Source of the DNA: Valencia hispanica
Taxonomy: Eukaryota; Chordata; Actinopteri; Cyprinodontiformes; Valenciidae
Direction: 5' to 3'
Length of the DNA stretch: 64,000 nt
Assembly: GCA_963556495.2 (NCBI GenBank)
Contig: OY747702.1
Span: forward strand, 54,477,786 to 54,541,785
A program made the position numbers and the translations under genes. Below are positions 10,684 to 21,697 of this stretch, piece by piece. Below the pieces are notes generated by a model that saw only the letters and a list, made by a program, of their open reading frames with translations, was not told the DNA's origin and did not search any database. Position 1 is the first letter of the stretch. Every line of letters starts with the position of its first letter.

Positions 10684-10698
10684 CCAGCAGGGGGCGGC
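10684..10698 (+). promoter_or_regulatory. CTCF-type binding site, perfect consensus
   Basis: CCAGCAGGGGGCGGC fits every position of the vertebrate CTCF core consensus CCASYAGRKGGCRSY. It lies in otherwise AT-rich sequence about 4.85 kb upstream of the exon at 15538. CTCF binds such sites to set chromatin-loop boundaries. Occupancy cannot be judged from sequence. Confidence 0.6.
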
Positions 10699-11409
10699 AA
10701 ATGCAGCAGGTGGACTGAGCTGCAGCATTGTGCATTCCCAACTCAAAGTCACCAGCAATCTCACCAGCTCACCTTAGTTTAGAAAAAATATTCCTTGTAA
10801 TATTGTTCATTTGTGTAAATATTCACCAAAAGAAAGCTATGAGTCAAAGTATGTGCACCTCCCAGCATCGAGACTTTAAAAACTCAAAACTATCAGGCCT
10901 TAAAAATTCTCAGACGGATGGACACCATCTGAAAGTTTTGGATTTGAAATGTAAAAACCCAACAAAATGTTTAACAACTATTAACTGCTTTAACATGTTG
11001 AATTAATACTTAATATAGTCTGCTAATATGCTATATTTCTGTTCAGCATACTACAAAACATCCCTTCACTGCAACCTCTTTGGCCAGGTTTATTGACACA
11101 TTGTGTCTGGCTTCACATGATAATATCTGTAAATCATAATGATGGTGGCTATCTGTGATTCATAGGCAACAGTTAACCTCATATGAGCAACCGTACCTCT
11201 GGATTAAAGAGAGGCTACCTAAAAAGAACAACTTTTAACATAAGCACTCATGTTTGTTTGATATTAACTTTCAATATGCATGTAGATTATGATTTCAACC
11301 AGCAAGCAAATATAATCCAGAGCATCCTACTAGAATGAAATGCCTGGTTCGGACATCATTCACCATGGAAGGATGAGGTTCTGCAAGTAAAAACATCCAT
11401 CCATCCATT
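10699..11409. other. No gene seen
   Basis: AT-rich sequence without recognised repeats or coding potential. The 92-codon frame at 10728-11006 shows no domain. Confidence 0.4.
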
Positions 11410-12455
11410 ATCTATAATGAAATTTTCATTTCAGTTTATTTATGTAGCACCGATTCACAACAGATTTCATCTCAAGGCACTTTACAAGAAGTCATTTCAA
11501 TTCAATCATACATACAATCCAATCAGTTTAAAAGTTTTCTATTGAAGGAATCCCAGCAGATTGCATCGAGTCATCGAATGGCAGTTGTGCCCCATTGATA
11601 CAGACTCCAACCACAGCAATCCCTCATACTGAGCAAGCATGTAGTGACAGTGGAGAGGGAAGAACTCCCCTTTAAGAGGAAGAAACCTCCAACAGAACCA
11701 GGCCATCCAACCAACTAGAACCTGGCTCAGTACGGGCGGGCATCTGCCAGGGCTGACGGTGGGTTTGAGAAGACAGAGCAGAGACACAAAAAGGAACAGA
11801 AGAACTGATGTAGGATTACTTTGTTAATCAAAGTAATGCCAGACCAGGTGTAGCTTCTATGGAGAACAAAACTGCCCAAATAACAAATAATGAAACTGGA
11901 GAAAAGTAGAAGAGAAAAGTAGCAGAGTGAAGAAAAGTGGTCGGTCTGTCCAACAGTCTAAGCCTAAAGCAGCATAACTATGGAGATAGCACAGGATAAC
12001 TAAGCTTTATCAAAAAGGAAAGTTTTAAGCCTGGTCTTAAAAGTAAACAGAGTGTCTGCCTCACGGACTAAAGCTGGGAGCTGGTTCCACAGGAGAGGAG
12101 CCTGATAACTAAAAGATCTGCCTCCCATTCTACTTATAGAAATCCTAGGAACTACAAGTAAACCTGAAGTGTGAGAGTAAAGTGCTCTGCTAGGAACATA
12201 TATCCAACAATCAGATCTCTGATGTATGATGGAGCTGATTATTAAGGCTTTATATGTAAGAAGGAGGATCTTAAATTCTATTCTGGATTTAACAGGGAAT
12301 CAGTGAAGGGAAGCTAAAACAGGAGAAATGTGATCTCTCTTTTTAATATTCATCAGAACTCTTGCTGCCGCATTTTGGATCAACTGAAGGCTTTTAATTA
12401 CATTTTGTGGACTTCCTGATAGTAAAGAATTACAGTAGTCCAGTAACCCTGGTGC
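11410..12455 (-). mobile_element. L2-B LINE, 3' fragment
   Basis: Read on the minus strand: from about 12440, [53 protein letters not shown] and GGRSFSYQAPLLWNQLP, then TFKTRLKTFLFDKA and a stop near 12000. These are the RT C-terminal motifs of L2-group LINEs. A ~590-bp 3' untranslated region follows, ending 'tgtgaatcggtgct' plus a TTGAA-type tail near 11410. The same 3' region is on the plus strand at 52475-52893. One in-frame stop (SLH*FPVK) and the loss of the 5' part make it a dead, 5'-truncated copy. It is a different family from L2-A, which ends in CCTTG repeats. Confidence 0.8.
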
Positions 12456-12535
12456 CTATCTCCAGCGGTCATCGGGCGAGAGGCAGGGTACACTCTGGAT
12501 AGGTCGCCAGTCCATCGCAGTGATGAAACTATCTA
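12456..12535. repeat. Teleost dispersed repeat fragment
   Basis: The segment 'ccagcggtcatcgggcgag ... gtcgccagtccatcgcag' is a motif I recognise as frequent in fish genomes, where it belongs to a dispersed LINE-derived or satellite-like repeat. Only ~80 bp survive, directly beyond the 5'-truncated end of L2-B. Confidence 0.45.
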
Positions 12536-13679
12536 CATGTTAACAATAAAACATTTTTTCAAAAACATTTTTAAATGATTTTTCTCCCTGTTATTGGGTG
12601 AAACTGACAAATGTTTTATTAGGAACAAACTTCATGTTTTGAAAATAAACAGCTCAACTTTCAATCTTTTATGAATAGTTGAAACATGTTTTGTAGTAAA
12701 CAAAGACTGGACTCATTTAAAATATTAACATGAATAATATCTGAAACTTTATCTCCTGGTTTACCTCAAAGGCAAAATGTGTATTAGTGTGTAGACAGTG
12801 AAGTCTGATTTAGCCCATATTTAGATCATGTCTTTTTTTTAAGCCTAATTTCCCTTTTGGACCAATAAAGACTTTTGAATTTGAATGTAAAATTGCATTA
12901 CACTTGTTTCTTGCTTTGCTTTTAAATAATATATCATTTTTAGCAAACTATTCTGTCTTTCTTCTATCTTATTAATGGAAAAAAATGTTTGGCCAAAGGA
13001 CTAAAATGACGTCTCCTGGAGCAGAAAAATGAAATAAACTGCGGTTTTATTTTCAGAACGAGTATGATTGTTTATGTTATCCAGGATGGAGTATCAACAG
13101 AAACGGCAGAGAAGGGAGGAGACTTCCTGCTAAGGTCGCTTTACAAAATTTCTGCACTGCTGCCCATTTCCACAAGGTGTCAGCAGAGATCCAGAAAACG
13201 TTACAAACTAAAAAGGAAAAACTAAAAAGGTCTTGCAGCCTTAGGAAGCCTCAATTTAGAGTGACCAGATCCTGCTGCAACTCTATAACATAGGGCTATA
13301 TGCAAAGCACTATTTTACAATGTTTTTGTCTTAAAAAAAAAGAAAAATTCACTTGTTTCTAAATCACTTCCAGTTTTTAAAAAGGCTCAAAGCTAAAAAG
13401 CTGTTGACCGGTTTTCCAGGCTTGGTTGTTCACTTTGACAAACACTTTGTGCTTGGAGCCGGTTATATATCAGGAGCTGCAGGCTCCTCATCCAAGGACA
13501 AGCTGGCTCATGTTAGAATTAGTCAATATTTAGCTTTTACAGTGTATTGTGAAATAACACTGACAACTAAAAACCATGAGTTGAAAATGTCAATGTAACT
13601 CACAGAACCAATTGCATATGTTGTAAGTTATCGAGGAAATAAAGTGCTTGTTAAAACACAAACTTCAATGTCTTTTACT
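12536..13679. other. No gene seen
   Basis: AT-rich sequence. The 81-codon frame at 13353-13598 has no domain. A sequence at 13164-13178 resembles a CTCF core with two mismatches and was not called. Confidence 0.4.
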
Positions 13680-14666
13680 GAGATTGTATGTGATAAGCCA
13701 ACATAAAGTATTGCACTGTAAAGTTGTTGTTTTTTCTTTCTAAATATAAATCTCAAAATCCATCTCCACCCACCCAGCACATATCTTTCAGACAACTAAT
13801 TAGCAAATAGCTTGCCTCTGAAGGCCCCATTAAAAAATAACAGCCAAGAAGCCCATTGTATCTTTGGAGGAGCTGCAGAGTTCCACACAACAGACTGTTC
13901 CACTTGAACCTATGAGGCACTCACTCCACAAATCTGGGCTTTATGGGAAAGTGACAAGAAGGAAGACATAGGTGAAAGAAAGCCACAAGAAATCCAGGTT
14001 GAAGTTTTCCACAGGAAATCTAGAGGACATGTACAAAAAAAAAACATGTGGAAGAAGGCTGTCTGGGCCAGAGCTGGGTAGAGTACCCAAACATTGTACT
14101 CCAGTAAAATTATGTTGAAGCACTACTTAAGCATATTTTTATTGGAGTAAAAGTAAAGAGTAGTCATCCAAGAAATTACTCAAGTTAAAAAATTTACTGA
14201 GTAACAGATATTTTAAAATGATGTCATCAGACATACACAAAAAATCTAAAGTGAATTCTGGTATTTCAAAAACTAAAATGAAAAACCTAACATAATCACA
14301 GCATAACATTGCTCACGTAAAAGTATGGTGTAGTAAAACTACTCTTAAAAGTTTTTGTTATTTTCAAAAAGTTACCCAATTAGCCTAAATTTAACTGAGT
14401 AAATGTAAGTAGTCACAACAACCCACCACTGGTCCTAACTGATGTGTCCGGTACCAAACTGCATTCCCCGGCCAAGGTGCAAAATCCTGTGTGGAGGAAA
14501 ACTAAGATTCCCCACTACCCTAAATACACCATCTTTATAGTGAAACATGGTGGTGGCAGCATCATTCTTCTCCAGCAGGGACAGTGAACCTAGTCAATTT
14601 GATGAGAAGATAATCATTTTCCTTCCACTTCACAATTATTTGTAATGGTCTGTCATATATGTATAT
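13680..14666 (+). mobile_element. Decayed Tc1-like transposon, split by a hAT element
   Basis: The left end (about 13680-13715, 'gtatgtgataagccaac') and right end ('ccttccacttcacaattat', near 14620-14640) match the ends of a common fish Tc1-like family. Between them lie transposase-derived stretches including 'gtgaaacatggtggtggcag' at ~14540, from the region encoding the second catalytic block. No open transposase frame remains. The element is interrupted by the hAT-like insertion at 14069-14431; coding-like sequence continues on both sides of it. Confidence 0.6.
14069..14431. mobile_element. hAT-type MITE inside the Tc1 remnant
   Basis: The terminal inverted repeats CAGAGCTGGGTAG (left) and CAGTGGTGGGTTG (right, complement) agree at 10 of 13 positions. 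The interior carries the 'gtaaaagtaaagagtagtcatcc' and 'gagtaacag' type motifs of a widespread fish non-autonomous hAT family. The flanking 8-mers match poorly, so the duplication has decayed or the ends are off by a few bases. No coding capacity. Confidence 0.6.
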
Positions 14667-14899
14667 ATATATTTTAATATATATACATGAAGGTTTTTGA
14701 TGAGTGATAACATATGCAAAAGGTCATTAGGTGCAGATACGCTTGTGCTTGTATTTAAATGTATTTCTGGAGTTATGGTTTGTGCAGAATTTGAGTCACA
14801 TCTTATTAGATAAATATAAATTATTGGGTTGAAACCCTTTGCTCAAAAATCAGTGAGATCCCTTATCTGCTGTTTGCCCCACATGTGAAAGTGTGTGTG
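14667..14899. other. AT-rich spacer
   Basis: Begins just after an AT palindrome near 14655-14690 (TATATATA arms). No gene. It precedes the CpG-richer region at 14900. Confidence 0.4.
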
Positions 14900-15537
14900 T
14901 GATTCCCCCCCAGCGTGCTGCTGCCCCCATTGGCTGTGGTGGCAGCGGCGCTGCAGTGTGTATTTTGTGCAGCCGGAGCAACATCGTACTGCGGAGGGCA
15001 AGTCTCGTACTGCGTCAAGTGAACGAGAAAAAGCGAGAATACCACCAGAAGTCGGTTACTACGAAAATAAGAGCGTGTGCTTGAACCCATGACGCTTAAA
15101 CGCAGTGAAAACGTCCCGCCCAACTCCGCATACCGTTTCAATTCGTCTCCAAGTGCTACTGAAAGGGAAAAAAATTGGAAGTTTGCAGAATTCTAAATTC
15201 ATCTTTCACACCCAATCTTTTTTTTTTTTTCAAAGAATCTGTCTGCGAGCAAGTTTTATTGTGAAGGCTTCCCGCAGCGGTTCTGTAGATGAATGCGTGT
15301 AACTTGATGCTGCAAACACACTTTTAACAGGAGCGACTCTTTGCTTTGAGTGCACCGACTGGTTCGTTCGCCTCGCTGCTGCTGCTGCTGCTGGAGCATC
15401 TACAGCCACGAACGGAGGGGAGGGGAGATATACGGGAACACTGACGCGGCTCTCCACTCCTTACGGAGGAATAACGCGGCTTTTGCACCCTTTCTGCAGG
15501 CGTTCATACTTAAAGAGAAGAGCCAAGTCCTTCGTCC
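14900..15537 (+). promoter_or_regulatory. CpG-rich promoter and 5' UTR region of the LIMCH1-like gene
   Basis: CpG and GC content rise sharply from ~14900 and fall again after ~15660, unlike the AT-rich flanks. This is the usual setting of a vertebrate CpG-type promoter. No TATA box is obvious close to the exon. A (CTG)n run at about 15376-15393 and GC-rich sequence lie in the likely 5' UTR. The transcription start cannot be fixed from sequence. Open frames on both strands here look like a by-product of high GC content. Confidence 0.5.
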
Positions 15538-15645
15538 ATGGCCAGTCCGGCTGCAGACCTCGGACAGTCTCATCAGCATCACCCGGTGTCGGAGTCGGAG
15601 TCGGCCGCCGACTCTGCGTTTCTGGAGGCGCAGAAATGGATCGAG
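15538..15645 (+). CDS. limch1: Probable first coding exon of LIMCH1 (LIM and calponin-homology domain protein)
   Basis: The ATG at 15538 has G at +4 and opens a 36-codon frame. It starts MASPAADLGQSHQHH, has a serine/glutamate stretch (SESESAADS), and ends AFLEAQKWIE immediately before a consensus donor GAG|GTGAGT at 15646. The block AF-EAQKWIE directly precedes the calponin-homology domain in vertebrate LIMCH1, and its first exon also ends there (from memory of the family). The rest of the CH domain must come from later exons, none of which I found to the right edge, so the first intron would exceed 48 kb. LIMCH1 associates with actin and non-muscle myosin II. The related paralog LMO7 is the main alternative. 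If the assignment fails, this is still a GC-rich exon with a good start and donor. Confidence 0.6.
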
Positions 15646-16700
15646 GTGAGTTCAGAAAGCCATTGAATGCTGAATCACCTCACCACCAGGTCCAGCTTCC
15701 GTTTAAAGCACATTTGTTTGTTGATATAGTGTGGCCTTAGTTGCTGCTATGTAGCCTCCTCTTTAGACTGCACTTTATTTGATTGCTTCTTCACCTGTTG
15801 AAATGGGGGAAAATGTTTATATTTGCAAGAAACTCCTATGCATGTTGCCTGTAGTTGAATGCAGCTGTTTGAATCTTCATTTTGCCCTTTAAACGTTAGA
15901 TGTAGCCCGAATAGAATAAGAATAATAAAAGGAGCAGTTTAATTTATTTTGCCCAAGGCACTCCTAAAATTTGCAGGATGAGCTTTCAGTTGTACTGTTG
16001 CTGTCACTTTTCAGTGACCTGGTGCATATTTAGCTGAAAACAATGAATGAATGCATCATCTGGAATGGATTTCTGACCCAGTGCAGGCCCGGTCAACAAT
16101 AATCACACACAAACAAGGTTTTGTTCAGGGAGAGTTTCAATCACGACACATGTCGGCCTCCATTGCATTTGATTTGTTATCATCATCCTGCTTTCAGCTG
16201 TCCTCCCCTCAAATCACTGCTGATTGACTGATCATTTGCTTCATGATGTAGACACCTTTTTTTTTGTATAATCAAAATTGAAACCGTTTAGATTTGAATA
16301 ATGGATATGTTGACCATATGGTATAAAACTTTTGACCATCTTGGACTGTTGCTGAAGATGGTGCAGCCTTCAGGGTTTTCCCAGCAGAACCTGTTCTACT
16401 GTTAGCTGCTGTCCAACATGAAGAGGTTGGACTCTGTCTGACGTGGATTAGACTCATTGGCGGCGCAGATAAAATACATCAACAGTGGCAAACTTCCGGT
16501 GTGAAGGACAAGGAATGGAACCAAAAACATAACGGAAACATGTTTTTGTCACTGTTAATCTACCTGAGCCACCTGCCATACTAGAAATGCACATTAGGTT
16601 TTTATTTTCTGATCATTTCTGTCTTTCTTAGAGCTCTGACCTGCCCATTCTGATTTTGACAGATTCCCTCCTTTTTTTTTTTTTATTAAACGCATACAAC
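15646..16700. other. Start of presumed first intron
   Basis: Begins with the splice donor GTGAGT at 15646. No further coding sequence was recognised; frames here are short and lack domains. The last eight bases (16693-16700) are the target duplication of the next element. Confidence 0.45.
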
Positions 16701-17109
16701 TAGGGATGTAAGAAAATATCGATGTGGCGATATATTGCGATATTTTATGTCACGGTGTTGTATCGATATTCAAAGGGATCGAATTTCGTTTTATTTTTTA
16801 GAGTTTGAATGGGACCATTAATGACAGTAATTTTTGTAGTAAAATTATAAGTATGACCGGTAGTTTGTGGCTGTTTTCACCGTCTTCGTTCCAGTGGATC
16901 AACTAGATCTAGTAATAAAACTGGATGTGTTGCGTATGAAACAGGTTGGAGTGTTTAGAATGCTGTGACAGTTTTTCTACAGTTAAATTCAGTTTTAAAA
17001 ATCATATTATGTAGTCTTACTCATAGTATCGCAATATATCATATCGTCCCCCCTGTATTGTGATAGCCTACATATCGTATCACCAGATTCTTACCAATAC
17101 ACATCCCTA
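16701..17109 (+). mobile_element. hAT-type MITE (family R), copy 1
   Basis: Starts TAGGGATGTAAGAAAATATC and ends ACACATCCCTA, giving terminal inverted repeats with the core TAGGGATGT. The flanking 8-mers CATACAAC (16693-16700) and CATACAAG (17110-17117) match at 7 of 8, the target duplication length of hAT elements. The interior has many TATCGAT/ATATCG motifs and no coding frame. A second copy in the same orientation lies at 42868-43275. Confidence 0.8.
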
Positions 17110-17232
17110 CATACAAGTGATAAATGTGCTCCAAGTTTCCTGATGGATGTAAAAGTTTTGAATTAAAAAAAGTGAATTGCAAGCTGATCCCCAATATGTC
17201 TTATATGATATGAAATCTTTACCAGATTTTAT

Positions 17233-18157
17233 TAGGGGTGTAACAGTACGCCAAAAATCCTGGTTTCACGGTTTGGTTCATTTCTGGTACAGTCAGGGAA
17301 CCAAAAGAAAAAGGTTTTTTGTAATAACAATAAAAAATCAAAATGTTCTTGCAGTAAATTTTCCAACAAATTGTTATCAGTCAATATAAAAATGTATACA
17401 ATAAAATAAATATAACAGCTTAACTATTTTCTTTTAAGGAAACTGCAACATCAGTATGTTGGCTTTCTGCCAGAGCCAAGACAATCTGGGATATGAAATA
17501 TTTTAGACTGCCTTATAGTCTGTGTCATCAGCAGTAAGAAGTTAATCGGGGGTTAAGCTGTTACCTGAGCCATCTGAAAGTGGGTTATACAGGTGAGGTG
17601 GGAGGGATTAAGGCACATTGCTATTCTAACGGTTTAATCTCTGCTGCAGAGTTCCTTTTTCTCAAACAGCAGTGGTTTCTAACCCCCCAGAGTGTCTTGG
17701 ATTCATGTGTTATATTTTTATTTGGCCTTTTATACCCTTTTGTATGCGTATTAACTGAAAATAAAAAATATATTAGATAATTAACTTTATTTTAGTATTT
17801 ATGTAGTACACTGTGGTGGGGGCAGTGCTCCTTCCGCTTAACTTTCATCTCCTGCAGAACAGTGCAAACGTCACTGACTAATTCCAGGAAAAAAAACATT
17901 TTTAGTACACATTATTACAGTCGGATGTCCAGTCTGCCTATACTTTATTCTACCAGAGCACCGACGAGGGCAGCTAAGCAGTGTCTATTGGCTCAGTAAC
18001 ATCTGTGGTAGCTAACAGCAACCACCTACACTATCGGAAGATACAGAGTCACACGTGTTGCTGGCTAAAGTGGAACGCAGTTATGCTTCCGTGTGGAAAC
18101 CCGGTACGCCCCTGTGCCGTACTGAAAAATCCAAATACATGTACCGCTACACGCCTA
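17233..18157 (+). mobile_element. hAT-type non-autonomous element (family G), copy 1
   Basis: Left terminus TAGGGGTGTAACAGTAC; the right terminus, complemented, reads TAGGCGTGTAGCGGTAC. The flanking 8-mers GATTTTAT and GATTTGAA agree at 6 of 8. The interior contains subterminal 'cggtttggttcatttctgg' motifs of the fish family whose ends read GGGGTGTAACGGTAC. Frames of 60-70 codons inside show no domain. Other copies: 19451-20138, 24389-24571 (partial), 42105-42478. Confidence 0.7.
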
Positions 18158-19442
18158 GATTTGAACTAAATAAGGCATCATCGCATTTGTTGATGCATTT
18201 TAAGAAAGAAAATAGTTGGGGTTATTAGTTTTCTTGCATTTAATGAACAGAGGGAAAACCTCTGATTCTTCAGTACTTCCAATCACTGATAAGAGCCAAT
18301 CAAGGTAAAATAGTTCAATTCATTTGCTGACTGATTGGTGAATCTCTGTTCCACATTTCTATTTTTATTACCTTCATATAAAAGACACAGATAAAAGTGT
18401 CAGGCGCCTTTGCAGGCCCATTTAGCAGCTCCGAACTCCTCGGAGGACCATGTCACATCTTTAAAAAGCCACACCTGACCTAGAATTCATGAGGCTGAGA
18501 GCACAGGAGTGGAAGTTAACTGAAACTGTCTCTTTGTTGTTCTCCTCTCAGCTTTCTCTCTTGGGGGCTGACTTCATTATCCCCACACACCAGTTGACAG
18601 TCACTCGCTCCTGACTGAACGCATAAACACAAAGCTTCAGTCAACATTCTGGCATAGTTATATTCAGATGCTGCGCCAGGTTTAATGTCAGCACCTGATG
18701 CAAGAGGTTATGCCCCCAGTTTCCCCAGTTTGACATTTATCATGAAAGACCCATCAAAAGATACAGAAAACAGTTGAGACTGGTTTGTTTGGATGTGTGT
18801 CGTCTGAGCAATTCACTGGGCTTAGAAGCTTAACTTTCGTTTTGCTTGAGGGCTGCTTAGTTCAGTGTTTGGATTTTTGCTCACATAGTGCAGACTTGTA
18901 TAAGTGAGACATGCTTGATTACTTCCTAAAGACATTTTGGAGCTCGTTCATGCCAAACAAAATTTGGCTGACTTTTTTTTCTTTTCTTTTCTAACATGGA
19001 TCAGCTTTTACTTAATTTTGTTTTGGCAGGTGAGAACAATTTAAAGCCTGCCATTCATCATCTGACCACACGTCTAACCCTGAATTTGCTTTCAAACACA
19101 GATTCGTGCTTTGCTGTCTGCCTGTTCCGGTGGTCTCACCGTGGTTGAATCTTGAACTGATTCATACTTCAGCGGGGGGTTGCTTGTTGATGTAAAGCCG
19201 TAGCAGTAAATGGGCGTGTCCTGAATTATCCCGATGTATCTGGCGTTGATGAAATGTGAAAGTAATTTTTCACAGATGTTTGGTGAAATCATTGATGGGA
19301 GGTCGACACAGACTTTGTTTTTGTTGCAAAAACTGTAATTTCAGAGGAATAGTCATAAAAGAACCAATTTTGTACTCTATTTAGAGCAGCTCAACTCACA
19401 ACATCACAATAATATACTTACAATCTGATCCAGTTACACACA
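18158..19442. other. Intronic sequence without recognised features
   Basis: No domain-bearing frame and no recognised transposon terminus. The stretch is among the less repeat-like parts of the window. Confidence 0.4.
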
Positions 19443-19450
19443 GTGCAGTT

Positions 19451-20138
19451 TAGGGGTGTAACGGTACACAAAATCCATGCTTCGGTAGGTATTTGGGGTT
19501 TTAAGTCATGGTTCGGTACATTTTCGCTACACGTTAATGAAGAATAGGAAATATAACTGCATAGGATTTTTTTCTTCAGTTCCTTACTTTGATCACCATT
19601 AAACAAAGAACCTTTTTTCGCCTGAGTTCCTTCCAATTCCTGAAATTATTTTGATTTAATTATGTTTTATAACTGAAACGTTGAAAGTGTAGAACTGACT
19701 GGAAAATTCATTGGATGGATGTAGGTAGGTAGCTTTCAGCTGTGTTTTTTCCAGTATTGGTGATGTTCACATTCAGCTTGACATTGTTTCAGGTGAGTCA
19801 TTCAGTTCAGTGCAGAGCGTGTTATGGACCTTATTGCTGTTAAAAGATGCATTCACGGACAACGTTCTGTTTTGGTCCATCTTTCTTTTTCCGCTGTAGC
19901 TGCATGAGTAAACCATTATTGTTCCTAAAACAGCAGAGTTTAGTGATTGCTAGGAGTTCTTTCTGCTTTGTTTTCGTGACTCATTTTAAAGTTGTGCTGT
20001 GGAACACTGCGCTGCGCTCTGGGTTCCGCACATAAACATTCTGCATGTCTTCAGGTAGAAAACAACTGTATTCGTTCGGTAAATGTGCATACTGAACTGA
20101 CTGGGCCGTACCCAAAAATAGGAATACATGTACCGTTA
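19451..20138 (+). mobile_element. hAT-type non-autonomous element (family G), copy 2
   Basis: Starts TAGGGGTGTAACGGTACAC and ends with the partner GTACCGTTA; the outer bases of the right end are lost. An exact 8-bp duplication GTGCAGTT flanks it (19443-19450 and 20139-20146). Subterminal 'catggttcggtacattttcg' is shared with the other copies. No coding capacity. Confidence 0.8.
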
Positions 20139-20146
20139 GTGCAGTT

Positions 20147-20459
20147 TGATCCTAGTTACAAACCGCACAGTTGGGTCATTTGATCATACAGCACCAATTG
20201 GTAAAAAGTTGTCTTGAATCAAATTGTTGATTTTGCAGGAGTCTTTCATCCTGAGCAACCATGTGGCGAAAGTGGTGAAGAACCACTTCCAGCAGAACTG
20301 GACTCCATATGAGAAGCCAGCTGCTGGGGATTTAGAAGAGAGACACACAAAAACCTAGCATTGGTTCAGTAGTATATCCCATGGTTAAAGAAGCCGTATA
20401 CATAGTTTATGGCAATACTAGCTCGTGGTTTTATCTAGGAAAGTAAAACTGCTAAGAGA
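20147..20459. other. Unassigned; contains an acceptor-like ORF
   Basis: At 20238 a sequence resembling a splice acceptor (TTTTGCAG) opens a ~40-codon frame containing SNHVAKVVKNHFQQNW. I recognise no family, no donor follows before the stop, and the next sequence is a transposon remnant. Left unassigned. Confidence 0.3.
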
Positions 20460-20997
20460 AAATAACAGTCATTTGGCACCATCGATGGCAGGACAACTGA
20501 GCCTTGTTGACTTGAGAACAAATGGCACCAGGATACACTATGGAAAGAAGGTAAGGGAGTAAAGACACTGTGAAACTTTGGCCAATGTTCTGCTGGGAAA
20601 CCCTGGACATCTGCCATTTTTGTGGGTGTTCTTTTAACACATTCCACATGTGGCATACACCCTTTCATGGAAACAGTATTCCCTGATGACTGCGACCTCT
20701 TTCAGCACAATAATGCTCTCTGCCACAAAGCGAAAAATGGTTCAGGAATAGTTTAAGCAGCACAACAATAAATTCGAGGTGTTGTTTTGGCTTTCAAGTT
20801 CCCACGATCCCAATGTACCTCGCACCCTACATGACTTAAAGGATCTGCTGCTAACCTGGTGGAGGTCGAAACCGAAGCAAATCTGGGGCCTGGTGGATTC
20901 CTTGCCTCAAAGGGTCAGGGCTGTTTTGGTAGCAAAAGGGCAGCTAACACGTTATTAGACCGCTGGTTATGTTATGCCTGATTGGTGTATTTGAAAA
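20460..20997 (+). mobile_element. Tc1-like transposon remnant, 3' part
   Basis: Contains degraded transposase coding sequence with a recognisable match to the QQDNAPCH-type block (here FQHNNALCHKAK, ~20700-20735) and a downstream 'gacttaaaggatctgctgct'. It ends in 'gttatgttatgcctgattgg', a 3' end frequent in fish genomes. Frameshifts and stops are numerous and the DNA-binding N-terminus is absent. No intact transposase. Confidence 0.6.
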
Positions 20998-21697
20998 TAA
21001 TAATCCTCTTCAAATGACAAAATAATGTAAAATATTCAACAGCCAGACCAAAGCCATCCAGCAGAATTCTTTGGAGCAATCCAGAGCTTCAACGACGCAT
21101 CGACACCGGCAATTATTACTTCCTCGACGAGTGCTTCTTCTTCACTGTCGTGTCAGCAACACAGTCACTAATAATGGTGCTTAAGTTCCTCTGAACTACG
21201 GAGGAGTCTGACTGGCCCTTTGATGAGAGCAGAAGCCCACAGTTGGTTAGGCTGGATGATTTGTGTCGTAGAGCCACGGGGCGTTTGCCTGAACAGAATC
21301 CTGATGAAACAGTCTCACTGCGTTGTCTCTTCTCTGAAGCGTCTCAGTAGTTTGATAAATTGGCTTTTGTCTAACTGCTAGTTTAGGACAGTTCTGCCTC
21401 TAGCAGAGTCATGTTGGATTATAACAAATGACAGGTTGTGTTATTTTAACAGTTGCTTTGTTCTCACTGAGCTGAAGAAAAATGTATTGCAAAACAGGCA
21501 ACTTGAGTTCTTAGAAACAAATTAGAGCAAGAGAAAAATGCAAATTATGTAACCTTGTCTAGCCCAAAATTAAACTGATCTGAAGTACCAGAAATCAAGT
21601 TGTTTTATGATAGTCTGGTTGTCTTATGAATTAAAAATGTCTGTTCAGCTTTAAATGGGAAAAGTCTTGTTTACTGAGTGTTTACAGGTGACACTTG
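20998..21697. other. No gene seen
   Basis: AT-rich with no recognised domain or element. A ~150-bp patch at 21050-21200 is more GC-rich but has no frame worth calling. Confidence 0.4.

Noticed and set aside
13164..13178. Second CTCF-like core
   Set aside because: Two mismatches at positions that matter in the consensus; not called.
15376..15393. Polyglutamine-type CTG repeat in a coding region
   Set aside because: Lies upstream of the start codon in the likely 5' UTR and is short; no coding frame supports it.
20238..20358. Possible internal exon after TTTTGCAG
   Set aside because: The ~40-codon frame matches no family I know, has no donor before its stop and lies beside transposon debris. 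Not CH-domain sequence.
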